Below, in pieces: positions 6,270 through 15,132 of a stretch of DNA of 15,381 bases. A program made the position numbers and the translations under genes. The DNA is from UMGS1279 sp045577495. Lineage in GTDB: Bacteria > Bacillota > Clostridia > Oscillospirales > Acutalibacteraceae. The notes beneath the pieces were generated by a model, which saw only the letters and a program-made list of their open reading frames with translations, searched no databases and was not told the DNA's origin. The stretch is taken from positions 1-15,381 of the forward strand of contig JAZNIK010000051.1 of NCBI GenBank assembly GCA_045577495.1. The letters are read 5' to 3'. The number at the start of each line of letters is the position of its first letter. Position 1 is the first letter of the stretch.

Positions 6270-7112
6270 TTATGCCTCTAACTTTGCAAGAACTTTATTA
6301 AGTTCATTCATTGCATTTTCATACTGTTCATCATTAGGAGCAGAACCATGCCAAGAAACTTGGTTTTCCATAAATGAGACGCCCTTACCCTTAACGGTTT
6401 TCATAATAATAGCGGTAGGACGGTCGGTTGTTTTCTCAGCGATAGCAACAGCCTTTTCAATAGCTTTGAAATTATGACCATCAATAACAACTACATTCCA
6501 ACCAAAAGCGGCAAACTTTTTATCAAGAGGTAGCGGATTATTAACCTCTTCAACCGTACCATCAATCTGAAGTCCGTTAACATCAATAAAAGCGGTAAGA
6601 TTATTTAGCTTTTTAGCGGCAGCAAACATAGCTGCCTCCCAAACCTGACCCTCTTCACTCTCGCCATCGCCAACGATTGTATAAACTCTGTATGTATCGC
6701 CAAAATGCTTAGCAGAAAGCGCCATACCTGTTGCAACCGATATTCCCTGACCGAGTGAACCCGAGGACATATCAACACCAGGAATATGCTTTTTATCGGG
6801 GTGACCCTGCAAAATGCTATCGGTATGTCTTAAAGTTTTTAGAAGTTCAGTATCAAAAAATCCTCTATTAGCTAATGTTGAATACAAAGCAGGTGCGGCA
6901 TGACCCTTTGATAAAACAAAGCGGTCGCGGTTTGCCATATCAGGATTTTTAGGGTCTATATTCATCTTTTCAAAATATAGATAGGTCATTACATCTGCAA
7001 TAGAAAGAGAACCGCCGGGATGACCCGATTTTGCTTTATGCACACCTTCAATAATTCCCTGTCTTACCTTGCAAGCGGTAATGCAAAGTTGTTTTTGTTT
7101 TACTTTCTCCAT
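6270..7112 (-). CDS. Transketolase, N-terminal subunit
   Basis: 280 residues carrying the thiamine-diphosphate-binding half of a split transketolase. Motifs in order: SGHPGGSLS (29-37, with His31), RFVLSKGHAAPALYS (64-78, with His71), PGVDMSSGSLGQGIS (111-125) and the cofactor/metal motif GDGESEEGQVWEA (148-160), closed by DVNG (Asn179). These residues bind the Mg2+-diphosphate. It needs the C-terminal subunit encoded next to it to form the active site. The start overlaps the end of the HAD phosphatase gene by 13 bases, with AAAGGAAG 6 bases before the ATG, so translation is probably coupled. Two-subunit transketolase genes in a division/ileS operon are not part of the Bacillus arrangement. 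Confidence 0.95.
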   Translation of the reverse strand: MEKVKQKQLCITACKVRQGIIEGVHKAKSGHPGGSLSIADVMTYLYFEKMNIDPKNPDMANRDRFVLSKGHAAPALYSTLANRGFFDTELLKTLRHTDSILQGHPDKKHIPGVDMSSGSLGQGISVATGMALSAKHFGDTYRVYTIVGDGESEEGQVWEAAMFAAAKKLNNLTAFIDVNGLQIDGTVEEVNNPLPLDKKFAAFGWNVVVIDGHNFKAIEKAVAIAEKTTDRPTAIIMKTVKGKGVSFMENQVSWHGSAPNDEQYENAMNELNKVLAKLEA

Positions 7113-7936
7113 ACTATACTTCCTTTCATTTCTAATGCAATTTTGTTTATAAAATCAGCAACTGCACCCTCTTCACAAGGGCAAGTTACATAATCGGCAA
7201 GTTGTTTGAGTTCATCAGGTGCATCAGCAACAGTCGCACCAACATCGGCATCCCTAACAAGCTCAATATCATTATAAAAATCACCTATACCGTAGGTTCT
7301 TTTAACCTTTAAAAGTTTTTTCATTTCCTTAAGGGCGGTACCCTTATTTACCTCAGCGGGTAATATTTCATAATATCTGGCATTCTCCTTATTCATAGTA
7401 TTGATGAATCTACAAACATCAACATCAAGTCCCTCGCAATAGGATTTTAACTCTTCAACCTCTTGCTCGGTATCAATAGCAAAAAGTATCTTAGACCAAG
7501 GTACAGAATTTAAATCATCAGGAATGGGAGAAAAAATTAAATCCTCATAATCTCTATGCCAACGGGTTCCCTCATTACTGCGAAGCTCATATATATTAAG
7601 TCCCGAAAAAAGCTCGGCACCGATGTTTTTAAAACTATTCAATATATCAAAAAGGATATCTTTAACAGCATCATCTAATGTGCAATGATAAAGCATTTTT
7701 CCCTTATCATAATCATAAACAATGCCACCGTGTATCGCCATAAGGGGTGCGTTTGAGCCTGATAAATCGTAAGCATACTTTGCCGCCATAACCGTTCTAC
7801 CCGTAGCAAGTGAAAAAATTCCACCCTCAGATTTAAACCATTCAATAGCATCTAAATTTTTCTTAGGAATTTTGCCATCACAAAGCAAAGTACCATCTAT
7901 ATCAGACACAATCAAGCATCCGTCAAAAATCCCCAT
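7100..7936 (-). CDS. Cof-type HAD-superfamily phosphatase
   Basis: 278 residues, a normal length for Cof-type hydrolases. HAD motif I is SDIDGTLL (11-18), with nucleophile Asp12 and acid Asp14. Motif II is in SLATGR (42-47), motif III is Lys198 in EVNKGTAL, and motif IV is GIGDFYNDIEL (216-226), with Asp219 and Asp223 for Mg2+. A C2-type cap domain fills about residues 85-190. Such enzymes dephosphorylate small molecules, often sugar phosphates or flavin and nucleotide monophosphates; the substrate cannot be read from the sequence. It overlaps the RluD gene by 14 bases and the transketolase gene by 13. The position next to transketolase makes a sugar phosphate tempting, but that is only inference. 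Confidence 0.93.
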   Translation of the reverse strand: MGIFDGCLIVSDIDGTLLCDGKIPKKNLDAIEWFKSEGGIFSLATGRTVMAAKYAYDLSGSNAPLMAIHGGIVYDYDKGKMLYHCTLDDAVKDILFDILNSFKNIGAELFSGLNIYELRSNEGTRWHRDYEDLIFSPIPDDLNSVPWSKILFAIDTEQEVEELKSYCEGLDVDVCRFINTMNKENARYYEILPAEVNKGTALKEMKKLLKVKRTYGIGDFYNDIELVRDADVGATVADAPDELKQLADYVTCPCEEGAVADFINKIALEMKGSIVWRK

Positions 7937-8843
7937 TAAAATTATGCTCCTTTAAAAAGGCTTTAAAATATTCAGGCAAATCGCTTTCAAACTCTAAATA
8001 CTGATTCGTTCTTGGGTGACTAAATCCGATTTTTTTTGCGTGAAGACACTGCCCATTTAAGTTTTTATAAACAGCCCCTGCCCTACCGTAAACTGTATCA
8101 CCCGCAACGGCGTGACCGAGGTATGACATATGAACTCGTATTTGATGGGTTCTACCTGTATAAAGTTTAACTTTAAGAAGTGACAGTCCATCTGCCTCTG
8201 CCAAAACCTTATATTCGGTTTTTGCAGGTTTACTGTTTTTACTAGTAACCGCCATTTGTTTGCGCTTTATTGGGTGCCTACCTATTGGAAGTTCAAGGGT
8301 TCCCTCTTTGTTTTTCATACTACCAACAACAACGCAATAATATTCGCGGTTAAAGGAATGTTCCTTTATCTGCTCGGCTAGTGAAACATGTGCAAAATCA
8401 TTTTTTGCAACCATTAAAAGTCCACTAGTATCTTTATCGATTCTATGTACAATGCCGGGTCGCATAACACCGTTAATACCCGACAAGCTATCCTTACAAT
8501 GATGCATCAAAGCGTTTACAAGGGTACCCGAATAATTACCCGGTGCTGGATGCACCACCATGCCCTTTGGCTTATTAACCACCAACATATCATTATCTTC
8601 ATAAATGATTTCGAGCGGTATATTTTCCGCCTCTACAGATAACTCTACAGGGTCGGGAACAAAAACCTTAACGCTATCCCCCAATTTAAGTTTATAACTT
8701 TTTGAAACAACATTATCATTAACAGTAATATTATTTGCTTCTAGCAATTTAACAACTGCCGAACGGGTTATATCCATCTGCTCCGACAAATATGCATCAA
8801 TACGAACCGAACTACCCTCAAACAAAAAGTCGAGATTTTCCAT
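7923..8843 (-). CDS. RluD/RluA-family 23S rRNA pseudouridine synthase
   Basis: 306 residues. An N-terminal S4 RNA-binding domain (about 12-60, RIDAYLSEQMDITRSAV) precedes the RluA-type catalytic domain. The catalytic motif is HRIDKDTSGLLMVAKN (133-148), with Asp136 as the nucleophile. Also seen are VVNKPKGMVVHPAPG (88-102) and the later LYTGRTHQIRVHM substrate-binding motif. The enzyme isomerises uridines in structured RNA, probably in 23S rRNA. In Bacillus the homologue ylyB follows lspA, and the same order holds here. The ATG shares one base with the lspA stop (TAATG), a classic sign of coupled translation. Assignment to RluD rather than another RluA member is by context and length. Confidence 0.93.
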   Translation of the reverse strand: MENLDFLFEGSSVRIDAYLSEQMDITRSAVVKLLEANNITVNDNVVSKSYKLKLGDSVKVFVPDPVELSVEAENIPLEIIYEDNDMLVVNKPKGMVVHPAPGNYSGTLVNALMHHCKDSLSGINGVMRPGIVHRIDKDTSGLLMVAKNDFAHVSLAEQIKEHSFNREYYCVVVGSMKNKEGTLELPIGRHPIKRKQMAVTSKNSKPAKTEYKVLAEADGLSLLKVKLYTGRTHQIRVHMSYLGHAVAGDTVYGRAGAVYKNLNGQCLHAKKIGFSHPRTNQYLEFESDLPEYFKAFLKEHNFNGDF

Positions 8844-9382
8844 TAAGCATCATTCTCCGTATTGTTTAATGCCCTTTGTTGAAGTTCTTTAATCATAAGC
8901 TCGTTTTGTTTATGTGTATTTCTATCCTTGATAATATCTAAAACAAAATAAACCAAAAGAAGTCCCGCGCCGATACATACCGCGCAATCAGCTACATTAA
9001 ATACAGGAAATTGTGGCATAAAATGCAAATGGATAAAATCCACTACCTTTCCCGAGCGAAATATTCTATCTATCATATTGCCGAGTCCGCCCGATAAAAT
9101 CAAGCAGATTGACCAAAACAAAAGTTTATTTCTAAATCCATTTTTTATAAGCAAGGCTACACAAACAAGCATAATTATAACCGTCATTCCAAGTAGTAGC
9201 CAAGTATGACCATTCATAAGTCCCCATGCTCCGCCCTTGTTATATATGAACGTAAAATCAATAACACCATCAATAAATGGCTCTGATTGACCTAACGCAA
9301 AATTATTTAAAATATAAAATTTTGAAAGTTGGTCCAGAATTAAAAATAAAACTGCAGAAACTATCGCTAAAGCGTAAAGCAT
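8843..9382 (-). CDS. lspA: Lipoprotein signal peptidase (signal peptidase II)
   Basis: 179 residues with four membrane helices. LspA cleaves the signal peptide of diacylglyceryl-modified prolipoproteins just before the lipidated cysteine. Conserved blocks are DQLSKFYI (17-24), FIYNKGGAWGL (45-55), GGLGNMIDRI (98-107), VVDFIHLHF (113-121, Asp115) and FPVFNVADCAV (125-135, Asp132). Asp115 and Asp132 are the expected catalytic aspartates. The C-terminal tail after the last helix (about 152-179) is hydrophilic and longer than in many homologues. The start has GGAGG a few bases upstream. It lies 60 bases after ileS, across a hairpin at 9408-9434. The lipoprotein encoded at 3584-5257 would be one of its substrates. 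Confidence 0.96.
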   Translation of the reverse strand: MLYALAIVSAVLFLILDQLSKFYILNNFALGQSEPFIDGVIDFTFIYNKGGAWGLMNGHTWLLLGMTVIIMLVCVALLIKNGFRNKLLFWSICLILSGGLGNMIDRIFRSGKVVDFIHLHFMPQFPVFNVADCAVCIGAGLLLVYFVLDIIKDRNTHKQNELMIKELQQRALNNTENDA

Positions 9383-9407
9383 AAACTTCCTCCAAAACAG
9401 TCATATT

Positions 9408-9434
9408 GGGTGGTAGCAAAATTTGCCACCACCC
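9408..9434. repeat. Near-perfect inverted repeat between ileS and lspA
   Basis: The 13-base arms GGGTGGTAGCAAA (9408-9420) and TTTGCCACCACCC (9422-9434) pair with a single mismatch. On the operon's strand the hairpin starts 8 bases after the ileS stop, but no T run follows, so it is not a standard terminator. It could be an RNA processing or stability element that lets ileS and lspA be expressed at different levels. Confidence 0.55.
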
Positions 9435-9442
9435 TAATTAAA

Positions 9443-12226
9443 TTATTTTAAAACTTCTGCACAACGAGCGCAAAGATTTGGATGCTCCTCGTTTGTTCCA
9501 ACAGAATCGGAATACATCCAGCATCGGCTACACTTGTTGCCATCTGCGTGGCGAACAGTTACAGAAATAGGTTGCTCACCTTTATATTCACCCTCGCCAC
9601 CTTTAACAAGGTTTGCCTTTGAAACGATGAATATTGTTGCAAGTTCAGGAATTGTGCTTAAGAAATCATACATTTCGCCATCTGCATAAACTGTAAGTTC
9701 TGCATCTAATGAAGCACCGATAACCTTTTCGCTACGTGCATTTTCAAGCGCCTTTTTAACATCATCACGAATCTGATGGATTTTATCCCATCTTACCATA
9801 AGCTCTGCGTCAATATCCTCATTATACTTAGGCATATCATTAAACAAAATGCTCTCGGTATTATGAGAACTCTTATGAGGCATAAATTTCCAAATTTCTT
9901 CCGAAGTGAATGCAAGAATCGGAGCGATTAAGCGTGTCATAGTATCAAGCACTCGATAGATTGTTGTTTGTGCCGCACGACGTGTTACGCTATCTGTCTT
10001 TTCAACATAGAGTCTATCCTTGATAACATCCAAATAGAAGTTTGACATATCGATAACGCAGAAGTTATGAATAGCGTGGAAAATCATATGGAATTCAAAG
10101 TTATCATAACCGTTTAACGAAGCTTTAACAACTTCATTAAGACGCATAAGCGCATAACGGTCGATTTCCTCTAACTTATCGTCTGTAACAGCATCTTTAT
10201 CGGGGTCAAAATCAGGAATACAGCCTAAGATAAATCTTGCGGTGTTCCTGATTTTTCTATAAACCTCTGACATTTGCTTTAATATCTCTTGAGAAACGCG
10301 AATATCTGCATGATAATCAGAAGATGCTACCCACAAACGAAGAATATCTGCACCATACTGCTTAACAACATCATCAGGAATAATTGTGTTTCCTAATGAT
10401 TTTGACATCTTTTTACCCTCGCCATCAACAACCCAACCGTGAGTAACAACGGTTTTATAAGGTGCTACGCCCTTAGTTGCAACCGAGGTTAAAAGCGATG
10501 ATTGGAACCAACCACGATATTGGTCGGCACCCTCTAAATATAAATCAGCAGGGTAACCCAAATAATCTCTCTCATCTAAAACTGCAGCGTGCGAAGAACC
10601 CGAATCAAACCAAACGTCCATAATATCGGTTTCTTTCTTGAACTCGGTAGAACCACATTCAGAGCACTTAATACCCTCTGGCATAAGTTCTGCGGCTTCA
10701 AGTTCATACCAAGCATCTGCACCTTTTTCGCGGAAGATAGCAGCGATTTTCTTGATTGTTTCGGGATTGATAACTTCCTTACCGCAATCCTTACAGTAGA
10801 AAATCGGAATAGGAACACCCCATGTACGCTGACGGGAAATACACCAGTCACTGCGGTCTTTAACCATACCTGCAATGCGGTCCTCACCCCAACCGGGAAT
10901 CCACTCAACATTTTTAATTGCCTCAACAGCCTTATCTGCAAAATCAGAAATTGAACAGAACCACTGCTCAGTAGCGCGGAAAAGAATTGGCGATTTACAA
11001 CGCCAACAGTGTGGATATTGGTGAATGATCTTTTCTAAAGCAAAAAGTGCATTATTATCCTCTAATTTTTGAGCAATAGCTCTATTTGCTTTATCTGTGG
11101 TAAGGCCTTTAAACTCGCCTGCTTCTTCTGTCATAATACCTTTATGGTCAACAGGCACAGGCATAGGAATTTCGGGATAATTGCGGCAAACCTCAAAGTC
11201 TTCAACACCATGACCGGGAGCGGTATGAACACAACCAGTACCACTTTCAAGTGTTACGTGGTCACCAACAATAACCAAAGAAGTGCGGTCAAAGAAAGGA
11301 TGCTTTGCCTTCATAAGCTCTAATTCAGAGCCACGAATAGTGCCAACTACCTCATACTCCTCGATAGATGCTGCTTTCATACTTGCGGCAATAAGGTCGG
11401 TTGCCATTACATAAAACTCATCATTTGCCTTTACTACACTATATTCATACTCAGGGCCAACGCAAATAGCAACGTTACCCGGCAAGGTCCATGTAGTAGT
11501 TGTCCAAATTACGAAATAGGTTTTTGAAAGGTCTGCACCCAAAGCGGTAAGCTTGCCAAAATCTTCCTCAACATTGAATTTAACATAAATAGAATGGCAT
11601 GGATCTTCTGCATACTCAATTTCTGCCTCTGCCAATGCGGTTTGACATTCAGGGCACCAATATACAGGCTTTAATCCCTTATAGATATAGCCTTTATTTG
11701 CCATCTCGCCAAAAACTTCAATTTGCTTTGCAACATAGTTGTTGCTAAGGGTTAGATATGGTTTATCCCACTCACCCAAAACGCCAAGTCGCTCAAACTG
11801 AACTCGCTGGCTATCAACAAAGCCCAAAGCAAAATCTTTACAAATTTTTCTAAGCTCACTTGCCGAGATTTTGTCGTTAGACTCCATACCCGCTTTTTTT
11901 CTAGCCTTTAGTTCGGTTGGCAAACCATGTGTATCATAACCCGGCACATATGGTGCCTTGAAGCCTGTCATATTTTTATAGCGAAGTATAAAATCTTTAA
12001 GGCTCTTGTTCAGAGCTGTACCTAAATGAATAACACCATTAGCGTATGGAGGGCCATCATGCAAAATGTAAAGGGGTTTGCCCTCGTTATGCTCCATAAG
12101 TTTTTCATAAAGATGTTTTTCTTGCCACTCTGCTAAAGCCTCAGGCTCGCGTTGAGGTAAGCCTGCCCTCATAGGAAACTCGGTTTTTGGCAAATTAAGT
12201 GTATTGTTATAATCCTGCTGTTCCAT
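9443..12226 (-). CDS. ileS: Isoleucyl-tRNA synthetase
   Basis: 927 residues, the usual length of the bacterial enzyme, which attaches isoleucine to its tRNA and edits valine. The class I signature is seen as PPYANGVIHLGTALNKSLKDF (from 59, HLGT form of HIGH) and KMSKSLGN (from Lys606). The editing domain lies between about 200 and 390. WCISRQRTWGVPIPI and VWFDSGSSH mark the catalytic core. Zinc sites are visible: CPEC near 195, CKDC/CSEC in the insertion, and a C-terminal finger Cys899/902/919/922. The ATG is preceded by GGAAGG. The gene follows divIVA by 54 bases as in Bacillus. There is no room for a T-box leader in that gap, so isoleucine-responsive control, if any, must act elsewhere in the operon. 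Confidence 0.98.
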   Translation of the reverse strand: MEQQDYNNTLNLPKTEFPMRAGLPQREPEALAEWQEKHLYEKLMEHNEGKPLYILHDGPPYANGVIHLGTALNKSLKDFILRYKNMTGFKAPYVPGYDTHGLPTELKARKKAGMESNDKISASELRKICKDFALGFVDSQRVQFERLGVLGEWDKPYLTLSNNYVAKQIEVFGEMANKGYIYKGLKPVYWCPECQTALAEAEIEYAEDPCHSIYVKFNVEEDFGKLTALGADLSKTYFVIWTTTTWTLPGNVAICVGPEYEYSVVKANDEFYVMATDLIAASMKAASIEEYEVVGTIRGSELELMKAKHPFFDRTSLVIVGDHVTLESGTGCVHTAPGHGVEDFEVCRNYPEIPMPVPVDHKGIMTEEAGEFKGLTTDKANRAIAQKLEDNNALFALEKIIHQYPHCWRCKSPILFRATEQWFCSISDFADKAVEAIKNVEWIPGWGEDRIAGMVKDRSDWCISRQRTWGVPIPIFYCKDCGKEVINPETIKKIAAIFREKGADAWYELEAAELMPEGIKCSECGSTEFKKETDIMDVWFDSGSSHAAVLDERDYLGYPADLYLEGADQYRGWFQSSLLTSVATKGVAPYKTVVTHGWVVDGEGKKMSKSLGNTIIPDDVVKQYGADILRLWVASSDYHADIRVSQEILKQMSEVYRKIRNTARFILGCIPDFDPDKDAVTDDKLEEIDRYALMRLNEVVKASLNGYDNFEFHMIFHAIHNFCVIDMSNFYLDVIKDRLYVEKTDSVTRRAAQTTIYRVLDTMTRLIAPILAFTSEEIWKFMPHKSSHNTESILFNDMPKYNEDIDAELMVRWDKIHQIRDDVKKALENARSEKVIGASLDAELTVYADGEMYDFLSTIPELATIFIVSKANLVKGGEGEYKGEQPISVTVRHADGNKCSRCWMYSDSVGTNEEHPNLCARCAEVLK

Positions 12227-12280
12227 TTAAAAAATTCCTTCCAGAATAAAATATGTAAACTAATTTGTGTTCACGTTTGA

Positions 12281-13105
12281 TTATGCGTTTGCTGTTTCGG
12301 TTTCTTCCTCTACTGTAAGTTCAGGTGTGGGCTCTTCCTCTACAACAATCGGTGCTTCTTCCTCCCTAACATCTACGCTTGGGGCAGAAGTGCTAATGTT
12401 TGGTAAAAATGCCTTAAAATCAGGCTCACTATCAATAACAAAGGAAACTGCTTTTGCGGCGTGCTCGGGGTCATAAGGCACAGTATCAGGGAATTTTTGC
12501 AAAATCTCCAACTGTTGCTTATGATTATCAAATAGGTTCTTTTTATACTCAGATACCTCTACCTTTAGTTTATCAAAAAGAAGTTGTTGACGTGCAACAC
12601 TATCATGGGCGGCAGTAATAATACCCTCCGACTTAATAGCGGCATCGCTTAACATTTTTGAAATCTCGGTATCTGCAGTTGCTTTTCTTTCGGCAATATC
12701 CTTTTCAAAAGCATTTAAAACTGTTGCAACCTTTTCATCAATCTCTCTGGCCTTTGTATTAGCCTCATCTAAAATTGCAGCCGCCTTTTCATTAGCCTCG
12801 TTAATGATTTGGTCGGAAAAACGTTGTGCAGTAACCAAAATGCTATGAACATTTTCAACACTATCAGAATTATCCACAACTGCGCCTGTAGGTTTTACTT
12901 GCTCTGCAGATGCAGTATCTGATTGAGCGGCACCCTGCCCATCCTGCATAAGTTTGGTTAAACGCTCGGAAAGTGCTTTGTTTTGGGCAACAAGCTTATC
13001 AACGTCTTCTGCAACCTCGTCTAAGAACATATCAACATCTGATACCTTGTAGCCACTCATAGAACGGTCAAATTTTACGCTTCTGATATAATCGCCTGAA
13101 TGCAT
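12281..13105 (-). CDS. divIVA: DivIVA-family cell division / polarity protein
   Basis: 274 residues from the ATG at 13105. GGAGG (13115-13119) lies 9 bases upstream, and the longer open frame to 13204 merely overlaps ylmH. The N-terminal lipid-binding domain is typical: VKFDRSMSGYKVSDVDMFLDEV (10-31) with the GYxxxxVDxFLD signature. It continues into a coiled coil (about 30-55), then a Ser/Gln/Thr linker, and a second long coiled coil (about 80-195) rich in Ala, Glu and Lys. The last 40 residues are very acidic (Glu-rich). DivIVA collects at negatively curved membrane, at poles and septa, and recruits division or sporulation proteins. It is much longer than the 164-residue Bacillus protein. 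The exact client proteins cannot be inferred. Confidence 0.93.
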   Translation of the reverse strand: MHSGDYIRSVKFDRSMSGYKVSDVDMFLDEVAEDVDKLVAQNKALSERLTKLMQDGQGAAQSDTASAEQVKPTGAVVDNSDSVENVHSILVTAQRFSDQIINEANEKAAAILDEANTKAREIDEKVATVLNAFEKDIAERKATADTEISKMLSDAAIKSEGIITAAHDSVARQQLLFDKLKVEVSEYKKNLFDNHKQQLEILQKFPDTVPYDPEHAAKAVSFVIDSEPDFKAFLPNISTSAPSVDVREEEAPIVVEEEPTPELTVEEETETANA

Positions 13106-13124
13106 TTTTAAAAACCTCCGAAAT

Positions 13125-13874
13125 TTATATATATTTTTTTGTGCGAATAATTTCGCGACCTTTTTTAGAAAAACTACCCGTTTCGGTGATGATGAACTTA
13201 CCATATCCGCGAACGGTTATTTTATCTCCGCTTTGCACCTTTTTAATAGCCTTATCAACGGTAAAAGAATTAACAAAAACTACACCATCGATGATCATTT
13301 GCTCTGCTTTTGTTCGGGATACTCCAATTAAATTGCTAATGATAGCATCCAGCCTTGGAGAAGACACTGTAAAGCATATATCCTCAAACTGCGGTGGTGG
13401 AAATGCGTTTTGAACATCATCAATCGGTATTTTGGTGATTTCCACCCCTACTCTACCGATTTTTGAAATTTGCTCTATTAAATAATCAGATATATCAGCC
13501 GAAACAAAGACTATTGTAAAGCCCGTGCCAAATCTTATATCACCGATTTTATCCCTAGTGATACCAGTTGACATAAGGGAACCCAAAATATCTCGATGGG
13601 CCAGATTATCCACCACACGATAGGATATTTTAAGTGGATCTATTGGAAAGGCATCGGTTGAGTTGTGCAAATATTCGGGCAGAGCGCCAAACATACGACG
13701 CTCGGCATCTTCATACCCACCATAAAAACAAGCATTGGCACTTTTTATGTTTTTTGCGATTTCACTCGCCTCTGACACGGATAAAAAGCCCATAAATTTT
13801 GGTGCATTTCTAACCTCGCAAAGTCTTATAGTATCCTTTGCCTTTGCAATAAGAAGTTTTAATTCTTGCTCCAC
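13125..13874 (-). CDS. ylmH: YlmH-like S4-domain RNA-binding protein
   Basis: 249 residues, close to the usual length of about 260. The N-terminal two thirds form the YlmH alpha/beta region (FMGFLSVSEASEIAK, CFYGGYEDAERRM, DILGSLMSTGITRDKIGDI). The last 70 residues form an S4 RNA-binding domain (SPRLDAIISNLIGVSRTKAEQMI, then VFVNSF and GDKITVRGYGKF). Homologues bind RNA, and work in Bacillus has tied YlmH to rescue of stalled ribosomal subunits carrying peptidyl-tRNA. The start is GTG at 13874, only 5 bases after the sepF stop, with a weak AGGT as RBS, so translation is probably coupled to sepF. In Bacillus a small membrane gene, ylmG, lies between these two and is missing here. Confidence 0.92.
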   Translation of the reverse strand: MEQELKLLIAKAKDTIRLCEVRNAPKFMGFLSVSEASEIAKNIKSANACFYGGYEDAERRMFGALPEYLHNSTDAFPIDPLKISYRVVDNLAHRDILGSLMSTGITRDKIGDIRFGTGFTIVFVSADISDYLIEQISKIGRVGVEITKIPIDDVQNAFPPPQFEDICFTVSSPRLDAIISNLIGVSRTKAEQMIIDGVVFVNSFTVDKAIKKVQSGDKITVRGYGKFIITETGSFSKKGREIIRTKKYI

Positions 13875-13879
13875 CTAAA

Positions 13880-14383
13880 TTAACCTAAAAACATACCATC
13901 GGTATCAAAATCATCTGCAATAAGTTCGCCTAAAACATCAACATTTGCAGGTGTAATTATATAGGTGCTATTAGCAACCTTTTTAATGCTACCGCGGGTT
14001 GCATATGCCGTACCGCTTAAAAAGTCAATAAGGCGTCTTGAAGTTTCGCGATTTGCTGCTTCAAGGTTTAAAACAACTGTTTTACGAGCGTTTAAATGGT
14101 CTGCTATTGAAGGAGCATCCTCAAACCTTGTGGGCTTAACCAAAACAACCTGTATCTGTGATGCATTAAACGAAACGGTTTTTGCATCTGCCTTTTTTTC
14201 AGAACGAAGTGAACCAAAATCAAAAATCTTTTTTGGTGGTGTGGCAGAATTTGAAGAAATATCTACATCTTCGTCTTCTTCCTCATCAAAAAAGGATGGA
14301 GTTTCATCCTCATAGTATTCGTCTTCATAATCCTCCTCGGGTGGAAGACTAACTAACTTTTTGAAAAAATCAGACATACCCAT
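13880..14383 (-). CDS. sepF: Cell division protein SepF
   Basis: 167 residues. An N-terminal amphipathic helix (MSDFFKKLVSLPP) for membrane binding leads to a very acidic linker of Glu, Asp and Tyr (about 16-40). The globular SepF domain spans about 78-160, with VVLVKPTRFEDAPSIADHL, KTVVLNLEAANRETSRRLIDFLSG and the C-terminal YIITPANV. SepF tethers FtsZ filaments to the membrane and shapes the septum in Gram-positives. The RBS AGGAGG is 7 bases before the ATG and overlaps the TAG of the upstream yggS gene. A Met two codons downstream could also serve as start but has poorer spacing. Confidence 0.96.
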   Translation of the reverse strand: MGMSDFFKKLVSLPPEEDYEDEYYEDETPSFFDEEEDEDVDISSNSATPPKKIFDFGSLRSEKKADAKTVSFNASQIQVVLVKPTRFEDAPSIADHLNARKTVVLNLEAANRETSRRLIDFLSGTAYATRGSIKKVANSTYIITPANVDVLGELIADDFDTDGMFLG

Positions 14384-14394
14384 AATTTTTCCTC

Positions 14395-15132
14395 CTATAT
14401 ATTATAATTCCGTTTGCCAAACAACGCGGTGCCAACCCTTACAAGATTGGCGCCCTCTTCGATAGCTACATCAAAATCATCAGACATACCCATCGACAAT
14501 ATATCCATACTACTATTATATAATTTTTTTGTTCTAATTTCAAGGAATAGATTATACATTTCTTTAAAATATTTACGATTTTCTTCAGAGTTTTCGCAAA
14601 TTGGAGGGATTGCCATAAGTCCGCGCACATAAACACCCTTTAATTTTGAAATTTCTGTGGCGGCATTTAAAATCTCGTTCGGTGTAAAACCGCTTTTGCT
14701 TTCCTCATTTCCAACATTAACTTCAAGCAAAATTTCGGTAACGATTCCTCTCTTTATGCTCAACTCACTTAAAATAGATGCAAGTTTTACCGAATGAACC
14801 GAATGAATAAGACAAACCTTACCAACAATATCCTTTGCTTTGTTGGACTGTAAATGCCCGATAAAATGCCTTTGGACCGAGGTGTTAAGATTATTTTCTT
14901 TTGACAAAAACTCCTGCACTCTATTTTCACCGATAGCGGTTATACCATTTGAAATAGCATAATTGATAACCTCAGTATCAATGGTTTTTGTTGCCGCAAG
15001 CAGTAAAATATCCTTTGAGGTTCTGCCACTTTTAATTACCGCAGCCTCAATACGCGATTTTATATTCGCAAAATTTTCATCAAAAATCTTTTTTCTTTCA
15101 TCGATAGAACTAACCAATATATTTTCCGTCAT
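14395..15132 (-). CDS. YggS/YlmE-family pyridoxal phosphate-binding protein
   Basis: 245 residues of the single-domain TIM-barrel PLP protein family (PLPBP/YggS), which maintains vitamin B6 and amino/keto-acid balance rather than catalysing a known reaction. The cofactor lysine is Lys49 in LLLAATKT. Other family marks are IGENRVQEF (67-75), HFIGHLQSNKAK (89-100), GLMAIPP, LSMGMSDDFDVAIEEGA and VRVGTALFG at the C-terminus. The ATG at 15132 lies inside the end of the upstream gene (23-base overlap) with AAGGGG 10 bases before it. Its place beside sepF is conserved from Bacillus (ylmE) to other Gram-positives. Confidence 0.95.
   Translation of the reverse strand: MTENILVSSIDERKKIFDENFANIKSRIEAAVIKSGRTSKDILLLAATKTIDTEVINYAISNGITAIGENRVQEFLSKENNLNTSVQRHFIGHLQSNKAKDIVGKVCLIHSVHSVKLASILSELSIKRGIVTEILLEVNVGNEESKSGFTPNEILNAATEISKLKGVYVRGLMAIPPICENSEENRKYFKEMYNLFLEIRTKKLYNSSMDILSMGMSDDFDVAIEEGANLVRVGTALFGKRNYNI

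Noticed and set aside
12227..12280. T-box leader for ileS
   Set aside because: The gap between divIVA and ileS is only 54 bases, far too short for a T-box, and no antiterminator-like structure is seen.
13106..13204. Longer start for DivIVA at 13204
   Set aside because: The extension overlaps the end of ylmH, is basic and unlike the DivIVA N-terminus, and GGAGG sits 9 bases before the ATG at 13105, which begins a standard DivIVA domain.
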